Assembly (NCBI RefSeq): GCF_947487575.1 | Contig: NZ_CANKXG010000004.1 | Coordinates: 62,001-126,000 of the forward strand | Direction of reading: 5' to 3' | DNA from: an uncultured Algibacter sp. | Lineage (GTDB): Bacteria; Bacteroidota; Bacteroidia; Flavobacteriales; Flavobacteriaceae | Length of the DNA: 64,000 bases | Shown here: positions 36,474 to 44,051 of the stretch, piece after piece | How positions within the stretch are numbered: position 1 is the first letter of the stretch | Layout of the letters: each line of letters opens with the position of its first letter | The notes under the pieces: generated by a model | What the model saw: only the letters and a program-made list of their open reading frames with translations | What the model was told of the DNA's origin: nothing | Database searches by the model: none | Translations under genes and position numbers: made by a program

Positions 36474-36785
36474 TCAATCAATTAAATAAGTCCAATCTGC
36501 AGATAAATCTTCCCAACTGGAATTTTCTTCATCAATTAGGTTGATTTTCCATTGACGTTTCCATTTCTTCATGTTTTTTTCACGCTTTATGGCATCGTTT
36601 ACATATTGGTAAGTTTCAAAATAAATCAGTTTATCAAGTCCGTATTTTTCGGTAAAACCTTCAACGAGTTTGTTTTTGTGTTCGAACATTCTTCGTTCTA
36701 AGTCGTTTGTAACACCAATGTATAAGGTTCCGTTCTTTTTGTTGGAAAGTATATATAGGTAATATTGGTGTATGTTTTTATGCAT
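36474..36785 (-). CDS. Small GIY-YIG nuclease domain protein (URI type)
   Basis: A 103-residue protein made of one GIY-YIG domain. The two tyrosine motifs are YYLYILSNKKNGTLYIGVTN (residues 7-26), with the conserved Arg in LERRMFEHK, and later EKYGLDKLIYFETY and AIKREKNMKKWKRQWK. Stand-alone URI-type members are common in Bacteroidota genomes in variable numbers; their substrates are not known. It is enclosed by REP-like palindromes (36439-36464 and 36806-36831) that point in opposite directions, which suggests it moves or is amplified together with repeats. Confidence 0.88.
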   Translation of the reverse strand: MHKNIHQYYLYILSNKKNGTLYIGVTNDLERRMFEHKNKLVEGFTEKYGLDKLIYFETYQYVNDAIKREKNMKKWKRQWKINLIDEENSSWEDLSADWTYLID

Positions 36786-36805
36786 TTACACTTGTCTTTG
36801 AAAAT

Positions 36806-36831
36806 GGATTCCTGCCTGCGCAGGAATGACA
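36806..36831 (-). repeat. REP-like palindrome, copy 5 (minus orientation)
   Basis: GGATTCCTGCCTGCGCAGGA then ATGACA, exact reverse complement of copies 2 and 4. It lies 21 bases before the GIY-YIG start. Confidence 0.85.
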
Positions 36832-36847
36832 AAAATACTTAATAAGA

Positions 36848-37022
36848 ACTGAATTTGGCGGATACCCGCGTTAGGGATTGCAGCGTCATCCTTTTTAAAG
36901 CTTTGGAAGTAATTAACTAAGTGTAGAACTAAACTTTTAAAGATTGCCACGTCGCTCGCTCCTCGCAATGACGTTTTAAAAAGATATAGCAAAAAGCCCG
37001 ACCCTTTTCGGGTAACGCCCAA
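36848..37022 (+). repeat. Structured interspersed element, copy 2 (Flavo-1-like)
   Basis: Blocks GAATTTGGCGGATACCCGCG, TTAGGGATTGCAGCGTCATCC, AAAGATATAGC, AAAAAGCCCGACCC and GGGTAACGCCC. The CATCCTTTTT...AAAAAGATATAGC form of the stem, absent in the other copies, is the version I associate with Flavo-1. An inserted segment (36939-36974) contains a TTGCCACGTC...GACG repeat rich in CGCTCG. The element ends four bases before the helicase stop codon at 37026. Confidence 0.62.
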
Positions 37023-37025
37023 AAT

Positions 37026-38378
37026 CTACTTTCGTTTATTACGTTTATTGTAATTTTTATCGCCTCGTGTTTTTGGCTTTTTGTATTTGGCGGCTATTTT
37101 AAATTTGTAGCTTCCGCCGAGGTTTTCTTTGGAGTTTTTTTCGGATTTTTCATGAAATGCTGGCCCAGGCGCATCTTCGTCTCTGCGTTTATGTGGGTTG
37201 TTGCGCTCTTTTATTTGCGGGCGTTCTTCTTCAATCAGTTCTGTAGAAATTTCAACGGTTTCTGGAATTTCCAACACAGGAATTGTCATTTTCATTAAAG
37301 CCTCAATGCCCTCAATAGCCTCGTGTTCCTTTTCAGTAGAAAACACCAGCGCTTCACCTTTACGTTCTGCACGGCCTGTTCTACCAATACGGTGCATGTA
37401 GTTTTCTGGGAAAGCAGGCGTGTCAAAATTGATGACATGAGAAACATTATCAATATCTAATCCACGCGCCATAACATCGGTAGCAATTAAAATACGGTTT
37501 TCGCCATTTCTAAATTGCTCGATGCTTCGTAGTCTGTAATTCTGTGTTTTATTGGAGTGAATCACACATAACTCATCATGAAACTGTTCATCTAACTTTT
37601 CAAATAAGCGGTCTGCCATACGCTTAAAAGCCACAAATATTAAAACCTTATTATAATGTTCGGTATCATTTAATAAATGCACCAACAAATTTACTTTCGT
37701 ATAAAAGTTAGGCACGTTATAGCGTTGTTGCGAAATATTATCAAGCGGCGTACCCGAAACTGCAATAGATACGCGCTCTGGACTTTTAAAGAAATCGTTA
37801 ATTAGAAAATCTACATCCTGTGTCATGGTTGCCGAAAACATAATGTTTTGTCGGCGTTGTGGTAGGATATCAAAAATATTAATCAGTTGATGTCTAAACC
37901 CTAAATCTAGCATGACGTCTACTTCATCAATCACTAATTTTTGTATGGATTTTAGTTGTAAAACGCGAGTTAATGCCAAATCATACAAACGCCCTGGAGT
38001 GGCAACTAAAATATCTATACCTTGTGCAATAGCTTGTTTTTGTGTGTTAATATTAGTGCCCCCATAAACACCAAGCACTCTGTTATTAATGTATTTTGAA
38101 AGCTTTTCAATTTCATCAACTACTTGAACCACCAATTCGCGTGTAGGTACTAAAACCAAAACGCGAGGGTTTTCTTGTTCAGAATATTTTAAGTTTTTTA
38201 AAATAGGCAACATGTAGGCAAAGGTTTTTCCTGTACCCGTTTGTGCAATACCAACCACATCTTTTCCGGAGGCTACAACATTAAAAGCCTGCTCCTGAAT
38301 AGGCGTAGGTGTTGTAAAACCTAAATCGTCTAAGGCATTAAAAAGTGGTGTGTTTATATTTAAATCAGAAAAAGTCAA
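37026..38378 (-). CDS. DEAD-box family ATP-dependent RNA helicase (RhlE-like)
   Basis: RNA helicase that unwinds short duplexes during RNA decay or ribosome assembly. All motifs are seen: Q motif PTPIQ, motif I AQTGTGKT (45-52), PTREL, TPGR, motif II DEVD (151-154, Val where most have Ala), motif III SAT, then VIHSNKTQ, RILIATDVMARGLD and HRIGRTGRA. Residues from about 385 form the basic, low-complexity tail of the RhlE group (NPHKRRDEDA ... KKPKTRGDKNYNKRNKRK). A -7 box TAACTTTG lies about 20 bases before the start on the minus strand (38405-38398). Confidence 0.92.
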   Translation of the reverse strand: MTFSDLNINTPLFNALDDLGFTTPTPIQEQAFNVVASGKDVVGIAQTGTGKTFAYMLPILKNLKYSEQENPRVLVLVPTRELVVQVVDEIEKLSKYINNRVLGVYGGTNINTQKQAIAQGIDILVATPGRLYDLALTRVLQLKSIQKLVIDEVDVMLDLGFRHQLINIFDILPQRRQNIMFSATMTQDVDFLINDFFKSPERVSIAVSGTPLDNISQQRYNVPNFYTKVNLLVHLLNDTEHYNKVLIFVAFKRMADRLFEKLDEQFHDELCVIHSNKTQNYRLRSIEQFRNGENRILIATDVMARGLDIDNVSHVINFDTPAFPENYMHRIGRTGRAERKGEALVFSTEKEHEAIEGIEALMKMTIPVLEIPETVEISTELIEEERPQIKERNNPHKRRDEDAPGPAFHEKSEKNSKENLGGSYKFKIAAKYKKPKTRGDKNYNKRNKRK

Positions 38379-38397
38379 AATCTAGCTATTTAGCTGG

Positions 38398-38405
38398 CAA
38401 AGTTA
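38398..38405 (-). promoter_or_regulatory. Candidate -7 box (TAACTTTG) of the DEAD-box helicase
   Basis: TAnnTTTG match on the minus strand, 19 bases before the ATG at 38378. No -33 TTG at the consensus distance. Confidence 0.45.
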
Positions 38406-38420
38406 CACTTATTCTTGGCT

Positions 38421-39320
38421 TTAGACTAAATGACTGTTATGTATTTCAATTGTATAAGTCGCCTCAAATGTTTTGTTGGCATCTAAACTTAAAATGCCTT
38501 CTTTGTTTTTTAGAACCTGATTGGTGGTTTCGCTATCTGCTATTCCTAGCCATGGTTCAATACAAACATAGTTGCCGTTTGGTTTTGCCCAAATTCCTAA
38601 ATAAGGAAATCCTGGATATTCAACAGAAAGAATAGCTCCATTTTTATTACTTTTTAAAGTAATTTTTCTCGAGGTTGTGTCTTTAAAAACAAGGGCGTCT
38701 TTATTAAATAAATGGTGTGTTAATGGCAGTGTGCTAGAGTCGTTAAAAACCGTTTCTGTTTTTGAAGAAATAAGCCCGTTTTCCATATTTATCAAATGCC
38801 TTTTCGAGTTTTCTGCATGCTCAAACTCTAAAGCATAATCATCATAATGTTCGCCATCATACACAGGACATTTAAAAGCTGGGTGCCCACCAACCGAGAA
38901 ATACATGGTTTTATCATCTAGGTTTTTAATGGTATGCTTAACTTCAATAACATTATCCTTTAAAGTATAGGTGATATAGAATTCAAATTTAAAAGGATAT
39001 ATTTTTAATAATTTTTCATTTGAGGTTAATTTGAAAGTTAAACTATTTTCAGTTTTTTCATGCAAAATTATATCATCATTATGCCTTACAAATCCATGTT
39101 TAGGAAGCTCATATTTTTCACTTTCATAAATAAAAGTATGCTCTTTTAAAGCGCCAATTATAGGGAATAGGTTAGGTGCAAAGCTCCCCCAGATATCTGG
39201 ATCGGCATGCCACATGAATTCAGTGCCGTTTTTAGTCGAGGCTATTTTGCAAAGTTCTGCGCCAGTTTTTTTAATGGCTATTTTAAGTTTATTGTTTTGT
39301 AATGTGTGCATACTATTCAA
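38421..39320 (-). CDS. Aldose 1-epimerase family protein
   Basis: Galactose-mutarotase-like beta-supersandwich enzyme, of the LACX/YeaD-like group that interconverts sugar or sugar-phosphate anomers. Segments include EFMWHADPDIWGSFAPNLFPIIG (about 34-56), LPKHGFVRH with the conserved His, and YFSVGGHPAFKCPV with the second His (about 140-153), then GIWAKPNGNYVCIEPWLG with the catalytic-type Glu near residue 262. Met at residue 4 (39311) is an alternative start. It is transcribed alone; the helicase promoter lies between its stop and the helicase start. Confidence 0.87.
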   Translation of the reverse strand: MNSMHTLQNNKLKIAIKKTGAELCKIASTKNGTEFMWHADPDIWGSFAPNLFPIIGALKEHTFIYESEKYELPKHGFVRHNDDIILHEKTENSLTFKLTSNEKLLKIYPFKFEFYITYTLKDNVIEVKHTIKNLDDKTMYFSVGGHPAFKCPVYDGEHYDDYALEFEHAENSKRHLINMENGLISSKTETVFNDSSTLPLTHHLFNKDALVFKDTTSRKITLKSNKNGAILSVEYPGFPYLGIWAKPNGNYVCIEPWLGIADSETTNQVLKNKEGILSLDANKTFEATYTIEIHNSHLV

Positions 39321-39377
39321 TGTTTAAACTAATGCACAAAATACTTAAACTTTTAAGGATTCTAATTAACTTTGCTT

Positions 39378-39540
39378 AGAATTCATCTTAACTTTTTGTG
39401 TTTAACCGAAAATGAGATAAAATTTATCTAGATGAGGCACTTTTAGAAAGGCATAGCATGGCTACGCATAAAAAAAAGTAACGAAATATAGGTGAATTTT
39501 AAACATTTTTTAGGAAATAGAAAAAGTCAAGATGAATTCT
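39378..39540. repeat. 163-bp element with 20-bp terminal inverted repeats, upstream of pabB
   Basis: The ends AGAATTCATCTTAACTTTTT (39378-39397) and AAAAAGTCAAGATGAATTCT (39521-39540) are inverted copies with one mismatch. Inside are a 15-base palindrome AGATAAAATTTATCT (39415-39429) and a small stem GCATAGC/GCTACGC (39451-39467). No coding frame and no clear target duplication. The right end is 15 bases from the pabB TTG start, so the element must supply the pabB leader and perhaps its promoter. It could be a MITE-like mobile element or a structured regulatory RNA. Confidence 0.7.
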
Positions 39541-39555
39541 TTATAATATTTTTAA

Positions 39556-40848
39556 TTGAGGACAAAACACATTCATACTTTCGAGGATATCGAAAATTTT
39601 AAAAATCAGTTATTAAACTGGGCACAGCAATTTGATGATTTGGTTTGGTTGGATTCTAACAATTTCGAGCAGCAATATTCTAATTATGATGCCATTCTAG
39701 CAGTAGATGCATTTACCAGTATTAAAACGGATTATCATCAAGGTTTCGAAAAACTTAAAGAATACCAAACCTATACTAAAGATTGGATTTTCGGTTATTT
39801 AACCTACGATTTAAAAAATGATGTAGAAGATTTAAGCTCTAATAACCATGACGGGTTAGGCTTTTCAGATTTATGCTTTTTTCAGCCTAAAAAAGTCTTT
39901 TTATTTAAAGGTAATCAGGTTGAAATTCAATATTTAAAGTTTGTTGATGACGAATTAGATGACGATTTAATGGCCATCAGATACCTTGCACAAGCCGCAC
40001 GTGGCAAAGTGTTTTCTGATATAAAGATAAAACTACGCATCCATAAAGATGCCTATTTTGATAAAGTCAATAATATGCTAGAGCGTATTCATCGTGGCGA
40101 TATTTACGAAGCTAATTTTTGTCAAGAATTCTATGCTGAAAACACGCAAATTAACCCTTTAGAAACCTATCAAAAATTAAACGGCATTTCTAAACCCCCA
40201 TTTGCAACATTTGTAAAGTTGGAGGATAAATACATTTTAGGGGCATCGCCAGAACGTTACATAAAAAAAGAAGGAACTACCATTATTTCTCAGCCCATAA
40301 AAGGAACCGCTAAAAGAGCTATAAATCCTGATGATGATTTAGCATTAAAAACCAATTTAGCAAACGATGAAAAGGAACGAAGCGAAAACATCATGATAGT
40401 CGATTTGGTCCGAAATGATTTATCAAAAACCGCACTTAAAGGCAGTGTTAAAGTAGAAGAATTATGTAAAGTATATACCTTCGACCAAGTCCATCAAATG
40501 ATTTCTACAGTCACTTCAAAAGTAAATGAACAGACACATCCCGTAGATATCATCAAGAGTACATTCCCCATGGGAAGCATGACGGGAGCACCAAAAATTT
40601 CAGCAATGCAAATTATCGAAACACTCGAGGAAACTAAGCGCGGAGTGTATTCAGGAGCTATTGGTTATTTTGCTCCAAATGGCGATTTCGATTTCAACGT
40701 GGTTATTCGTAGCATTCTATACAACGCTACAAAAAAGTACGTATCCTATTCCGTAGGAGGTGCTATCACAGCAAAAAGTAACCCGTTAAAGGAATACGAA
40801 GAATGTTTGGTTAAAGCCAAAGCCATGCGCGAAGTTTTGGAGAACTAA
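39556..40848 (+). CDS. pabB: Aminodeoxychorismate synthase component I
   Basis: Converts chorismate to 4-amino-4-deoxychorismate for folate synthesis, using ammonia from a glutaminase partner not seen here. The chorismate-binding half shows IYEANFCQ, SPERYI, PIKGTAKR (247-254), SENIMIVDLVRNDL and PMGSMTGAPK. Lys249 in PIKGT is the residue that marks PabB; TrpE has Ala there. The N-terminal 150 residues are more variable. The start is a TTG at 39556 and no better start exists. It directly follows a 163-bp inverted-repeat element. Confidence 0.92.
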   Translation: MRTKHIHTFEDIENFKNQLLNWAQQFDDLVWLDSNNFEQQYSNYDAILAVDAFTSIKTDYHQGFEKLKEYQTYTKDWIFGYLTYDLKNDVEDLSSNNHDGLGFSDLCFFQPKKVFLFKGNQVEIQYLKFVDDELDDDLMAIRYLAQAARGKVFSDIKIKLRIHKDAYFDKVNNMLERIHRGDIYEANFCQEFYAENTQINPLETYQKLNGISKPPFATFVKLEDKYILGASPERYIKKEGTTIISQPIKGTAKRAINPDDDLALKTNLANDEKERSENIMIVDLVRNDLSKTALKGSVKVEELCKVYTFDQVHQMISTVTSKVNEQTHPVDIIKSTFPMGSMTGAPKISAMQIIETLEETKRGVYSGAIGYFAPNGDFDFNVVIRSILYNATKKYVSYSVGGAITAKSNPLKEYEECLVKAKAMREVLEN

Positions 40849-40889
40849 TTTTGTAAAAAGGGATTAGTTCAGAGATAAGGCAAAAATCG

Positions 40890-41204
40890 ATGGATGTTGT
40901 AACAATAATCTATAAACTTGTAAAGCAATTTCCTGATGATGAAAAATTCGGACTAACGTCGCAAATTAAGAGAAGCTCAGTCTCTGTTCCATCTAATATA
41001 GCCGAAGGTTATGGTAGAAATTACACAAAAGATTACACCAGATTTTTAAATATTGCAAGAGGCTCTTTATATGAAATGCAAACACAGCTACAAGTAGCCT
41101 TCAATCTAGGTTTTATTGTTAAAGAAGATTTAAATAAAATTAATGTTTTATCTGTAGAAGTTGAAAAAATGCTCAATTCACTTATTAATAAACTTGCTAG
41201 TTAA
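40890..41204 (+). CDS. Four-helix-bundle protein (23S rRNA IVP family), 5' end probably damaged
   Basis: Member of the four-helix-bundle family first known from 23S rRNA intervening sequences: KFGLTSQIKRSSVSVPSNIAEGYGR and FLNIARGSLYEMQTQL are hallmarks. It is not in an rRNA gene here. Family members normally begin with an extra 12-15 residues ending in a W-Q-K segment. Upstream of the ATG at 40890 the same frame reads EIRQKS and then a stop (40854-40856), while another frame contains FRD (TTCAGAGAT, 40868-40876). This looks like a small frameshifting deletion in the original start region plus Trp to Arg, leaving 104 residues. The trimmed protein may still fold. It starts 41 bases after pabB. 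Confidence 0.78.
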   Translation: MDVVTIIYKLVKQFPDDEKFGLTSQIKRSSVSVPSNIAEGYGRNYTKDYTRFLNIARGSLYEMQTQLQVAFNLGFIVKEDLNKINVLSVEVEKMLNSLINKLAS

Positions 41205-41259
41205 TGCCTTATGACTATTAACTAATGCCTTTTTCAACTTCTAAAACAATAATAATAAA

Positions 41260-41952
41260 CTAAATAAGATGTTCCTTAAAATCTTCAATAGCTAATTCTA
41301 GAACACGCTCTACACGTTTTATCTCAATGTTTTTAATGGTTGCAATGTCTTTAAAAGATAATTTTCCGAACACAAATAAATCCACAATATCAGAAACTCT
41401 AAGCGGCAACCACGTATAATATTTACCCAATAAATGCTTGTTGCGTGTCGTTGAAATATCCGAAATTTCAAAAGCGTTCTGAATAGACGAATTGTTATCA
41501 TCATAAACAAATACGTGCTTATCTTCTTGGTCTTGATGATATGAAATATCGCTTAATTCATCATGCATAATCAAATCATAATCCTCATCTACAGTAAATT
41601 CCTCATCCAAACCATCAAGTTCGTCTTTTAAAATAGAGTCCGTACTCATCGTATTTTGATGAAACGATTCATTCTTAAACAGCTCATCCAAATCAGAATC
41701 AACAATTTTAAAAAGTTCAATTTTAATCGCATTCTCGTCTGCATCAATATTATACCCGTTTTCGTAAAACTTAGCGACACCCTCATCAATAATATCGTTC
41801 GATTTATACATGTTTTTCGGGATAATCTTAGTTGATTCCGCAATATACAAGCGGTGCTTTACATAAGCTTGCAAATGTTGTGTTGCCGAAATCACCTTTT
41901 TATCAAATTCCGTTTGGGTCGTCTTATCGTTTAATTTATCAATCGCGCACAT
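41260..41952 (-). CDS. Divergent sigma-70-like protein with acidic linker
   Basis: A 230-residue acidic protein. The last 55 residues (YYTWLPLRVSDIVDLFVFGKLSFKDIATIKNIEIKRVERVLELAIEDF) have the layout of sigma region 4: a helix, FKDIA as the first HTH helix, then IEIKRVERVLELA as recognition helix. Residues 15-75 (ISATQHLQAYVKHRLYIAES ... EGVAKFYENG) could be a weak region 2. Between them is a strongly acidic linker of about 90 residues (DELDGLDEEFTVDEDYD). I infer a sigma-like or sigma-modulating regulator; the -10-recognition residues are not convincing. It lies alone between the IVP gene and tilS. Confidence 0.62.
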   Translation of the reverse strand: MCAIDKLNDKTTQTEFDKKVISATQHLQAYVKHRLYIAESTKIIPKNMYKSNDIIDEGVAKFYENGYNIDADENAIKIELFKIVDSDLDELFKNESFHQNTMSTDSILKDELDGLDEEFTVDEDYDLIMHDELSDISYHQDQEDKHVFVYDDNNSSIQNAFEISDISTTRNKHLLGKYYTWLPLRVSDIVDLFVFGKLSFKDIATIKNIEIKRVERVLELAIEDFKEHLI

Positions 41953-42039
41953 AACTCAATAATTTAAAAATTAGTTCATTAAAGGTACAAAACCTCTAAA
42001 ATGAAGTTATGATTTTTGTCATGTCAAATTAAAATATTT

Positions 42040-42150
42040 ATGGCGCAACCCAAAAGGGTCGGGCTATCCGTTGCAAGTCCTCGCACCTCCTTCGTCGGGC
42101 TGTGGGCTATCCACTACTATCCCTTGCGCAGCAATCAGCTAGTACAGTTT
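42040..42150 (-). repeat. Structured interspersed element, copy 3 (Flavo-1-like, inverted)
   Basis: Read on the minus strand: CAAGGGATAGTAGTGGATAG, CCCACAGCCCGACGAAGGAG, GTGCGAGGACTTGCAACGG, ATAGCCCGACCCTTTTGGGT. It shares the AGCCCACAGCCCGACGAAGGAG block with copy 4. A 66-codon open frame at 42016-42216 crosses it and is rejected. Confidence 0.62.
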
Positions 42151-42173
42151 CAAAAAAGCAATTTAATATCTTA

Positions 42174-42212
42174 CCCTAAAACTTTGCGCCTTTGCGTCTT
42201 TGCGAGAATAAA
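42174..42212. repeat. TTTGCGCCTTTGCGTCTTTG repeat before tilS
   Basis: Tandem GCG/TTTGCG words related to the inverse sequence at 9789-9818. It ends 14 bases before the tilS start and would be part of its leader. Confidence 0.55.
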
Positions 42213-42225
42213 ATAAAACTTAACT

Positions 42226-43542
42226 TTGAGCGTGCTTGAAAACTTAAATAAACATATAGATAAAAGGCTTCCTTTTTTAAAGAATTCAAAACTGCTTATC
42301 GCCATTTCTGGAGGTGTAGATAGTGTTGTTTTAACACATTTATGCCATCAACTAAAACTAAACATTTCGCTAGCACATTGCAACTTCAATTTACGTGGAG
42401 ACGAAAGTGATGCCGACGAAGATTTCGTTTTACAATTAGCAGAACATTTAGATGTAGAGGTTTTTGTTCAGCGTTTTGATACCAAGCAATATGCCGAAGA
42501 AAACAAGGTTTCCATTCAAATGGCAGCGCGCGAATTGCGTTACGAATGGTTTTCAGAACTCGCAAAACAATTACAATTCGATTATATTTTAACCGCACAT
42601 CACGCTGATGATAATTTAGAAACATTTTTAATAAATTTCACTAGAGGTACAGGACTAGAAGGCTTAACCGGAATTCCTGAAATTAATGGTGTTTTTGTGC
42701 GTCCGTTGTTGACATTTTCAAGTAAAGATATTAAAGCGTATGCTAAAGCAAACAACATAAAATGGCGAGACGATAGTAGTAACAAATCTACCAAGTATTT
42801 AAGAAATAAATTACGACACGAAGTTATTCCAATTCTAAAAGAAATCAACCCGAGTTTGTTACAAAGTTTTCAATCTACACTTGAAAATTTAAGCGATACG
42901 GCCGATATTGTTGAAGAAAGTACAAATGCCGTTTTAAAACGCGCCATTGAAACTATTGATGAAAATCATATTGCATTTAAAATTTCAGAATTCAAAAAAG
43001 TAAACAATCCAAAAGCCTATTTGTTTGAAGTTTTTAAAGACTACGGATTTACCGAATGGAACGATGTTGTTGATTTGCTAGATGCCGAAACTGGGAAACA
43101 GGTATATTCATCAACCCACAGATTAATTAAAAACAGGGAACATTTACTTTTAAGTGAAATTATTTCAGAAACATCCAAAATAATTTCAATTTCAGAAAAC
43201 CAAAAACAAGTGGAAACCCCATTCGGAACGCTTTTTTTTGATGAAGCAGATGCTATTTTCGGAAAACGAACCAACATCATTTATGTAGATAAAAGCACGT
43301 TGAAATTTCCATTAACCATCAGGAAATATAAAGAAGGCGATATCTTTTATCCATTGGGAATGACTGGTAAAAAGAAACTAAGCAAATACTTTAAAGACGA
43401 AAAACTATCCCTTTTAGATAAAGAAAACACGTGGTTGTTATGTTCAGAAAATGATATCGTTTGGGTAATCAACAGAAGAGCAGATAATCGATTTAAAGTA
43501 ACTGAAAACACAAAGCATATTTTAAAAATTAGATTGAACTAA
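42226..43542 (+). CDS. tilS: tRNA(Ile)-lysidine synthase
   Basis: Converts C34 of the AUA-reading tRNA-Ile to lysidine, an essential decoding step. The PP-loop SGGVDSVVLTHL begins at about residue 29. Further N-domain motifs are HCNFNLRGDESDADE, TAHHADDNLETFLINFTRGTGLEGLTGIPE and RDDSSNKSTKYLRNKLRHEVIP. The C-terminal part has the TilS C-domain (FPLTIRKYKEGDIFYPLGMTGKKKLSKYFKDEK). At 438 residues it is complete. The start is the TTG at 42226; a GTG at 42232 is a close alternative. Repeats fill the upstream region, so its promoter is uncertain. Confidence 0.94.
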   Translation: MSVLENLNKHIDKRLPFLKNSKLLIAISGGVDSVVLTHLCHQLKLNISLAHCNFNLRGDESDADEDFVLQLAEHLDVEVFVQRFDTKQYAEENKVSIQMAARELRYEWFSELAKQLQFDYILTAHHADDNLETFLINFTRGTGLEGLTGIPEINGVFVRPLLTFSSKDIKAYAKANNIKWRDDSSNKSTKYLRNKLRHEVIPILKEINPSLLQSFQSTLENLSDTADIVEESTNAVLKRAIETIDENHIAFKISEFKKVNNPKAYLFEVFKDYGFTEWNDVVDLLDAETGKQVYSSTHRLIKNREHLLLSEIISETSKIISISENQKQVETPFGTLFFDEADAIFGKRTNIIYVDKSTLKFPLTIRKYKEGDIFYPLGMTGKKKLSKYFKDEKLSLLDKENTWLLCSENDIVWVINRRADNRFKVTENTKHILKIRLN

Positions 43543-43544
43543 TT

Positions 43545-43625
43545 CTCTCCTTTGGAGAGATGTCTGAAGGACAGAGTGGGTAAAAGCATAATAATTGTCA
43601 TTATTGCGCAGGCAGCACTCCTTTT
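43545..43625. repeat. CTCCTTTGGAGAG / GTCTGAAGGACAGAG repeat and degenerate REP
   Basis: TCTCTCCTTTGGAGAGA is a near-palindrome directly after the tilS stop, followed by TGTCTGAAGGACAGAGTGGG with the inverted pair TGTC/GACA. At 43595-43622 lies TTGTCATTATTGCGCAGGCA, a decayed copy of the REP-like palindrome. Together they may serve as the tilS 3' end. Confidence 0.55.
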
Positions 43626-43639
43626 AAAAAAGTAAAAAA

Positions 43640-43978
43640 CTACTTTTCCACATGCTTTTCAATAACATGCTCGCCCCAATCAATAATGGACTGAATTAAT
43701 GGAATAGTAGTTTTTCCAAACTCAGTCAACTTATATTCTACCTTCAATGGTGGTTTTGAGGTATAAACTTTACGTTCAATAAGCCCGTCTTTTTCCAAAG
43801 TTTTTAATTGCAAACTCAATGTGCGTTCAGTAACCGAGGGTATTTCCTTGCGCAATTCATTATATCGTAACGTATTATCAATAAGATGATATAAAATAAC
43901 TGTTTTCCACTTACCACCAATAATACCCATGGTTAAACTGGTGCAACACGGGTAAGTTTTACCTTTAAATGTATACAT
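43640..43978 (-). CDS. HxlR-family winged-helix regulator
   Basis: A 112-residue MarR-like winged-helix regulator of the HxlR family, many of which sense electrophiles or oxidants. Core motifs are MGIIGGKWKTVILYHLIDNTLRYNELRKEIPSVTERTLSLQLKTLEKDGLIER, which contains the whole helix-turn-helix and wing (about 18-70), and VEYKLTEFGKTTIPL. Two adjacent cysteines (Cys11-Cys12, YPCCTS) precede the fold; the conserved Cys in this position is redox-sensitive in characterised members. It is transcribed away from a nitroreductase gene through overlapping promoters, so it most likely controls that gene and itself. Confidence 0.9.
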   Translation of the reverse strand: MYTFKGKTYPCCTSLTMGIIGGKWKTVILYHLIDNTLRYNELRKEIPSVTERTLSLQLKTLEKDGLIERKVYTSKPPLKVEYKLTEFGKTTIPLIQSIIDWGEHVIEKHVEK

Positions 43979-44017
43979 GATTTAAGTTTTTTTTCTAACT
44001 ATCATTTATGACCGTTA

Positions 44018-44048
44018 TTGCAAAGATAAAATACTATACTTAAGTTTG
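44018..44048 (+). promoter_or_regulatory. Nitroreductase promoter (TTG-N20-TAAGTTTG)
   Basis: -33 TTG at 44018-44020, exactly 20 bases, then TAAGTTTG at 44041-44048: a full match to the Bacteroidota housekeeping promoter. Predicted transcription start near 44053-44055. Confidence 0.75.
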
Positions 44049-44051
44049 CAA
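44021..44051 (-). promoter_or_regulatory. hxlR-family regulator promoter, overlapping the nitroreductase promoter
   Basis: On the minus strand TTG (44051-44049), 20 bases, TATCTTTG (44028-44021). Its -33 box overlaps the end of the opposing -7 box, and the reverse holds on the other side, so the two polymerases must compete. Confidence 0.75.

Noticed and set aside
34920-36831. CRISPR array
   Set aside because: The five palindromes alternate in orientation, are unevenly spaced and enclose genes; no regular spacers and no cas genes.
36786-37022. 78-codon minus-strand ORF with a GVTRKGSGFL start
   Set aside because: Made of the Flavo-1-like element plus the REP-like palindrome; the same peptide start appears in the frame at 56989-57321, as expected from repeat sequence and not from a gene.
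42016-42216. 66-codon plus-strand ORF before tilS
   Set aside because: Overlaps two repeats and has no conserved features.
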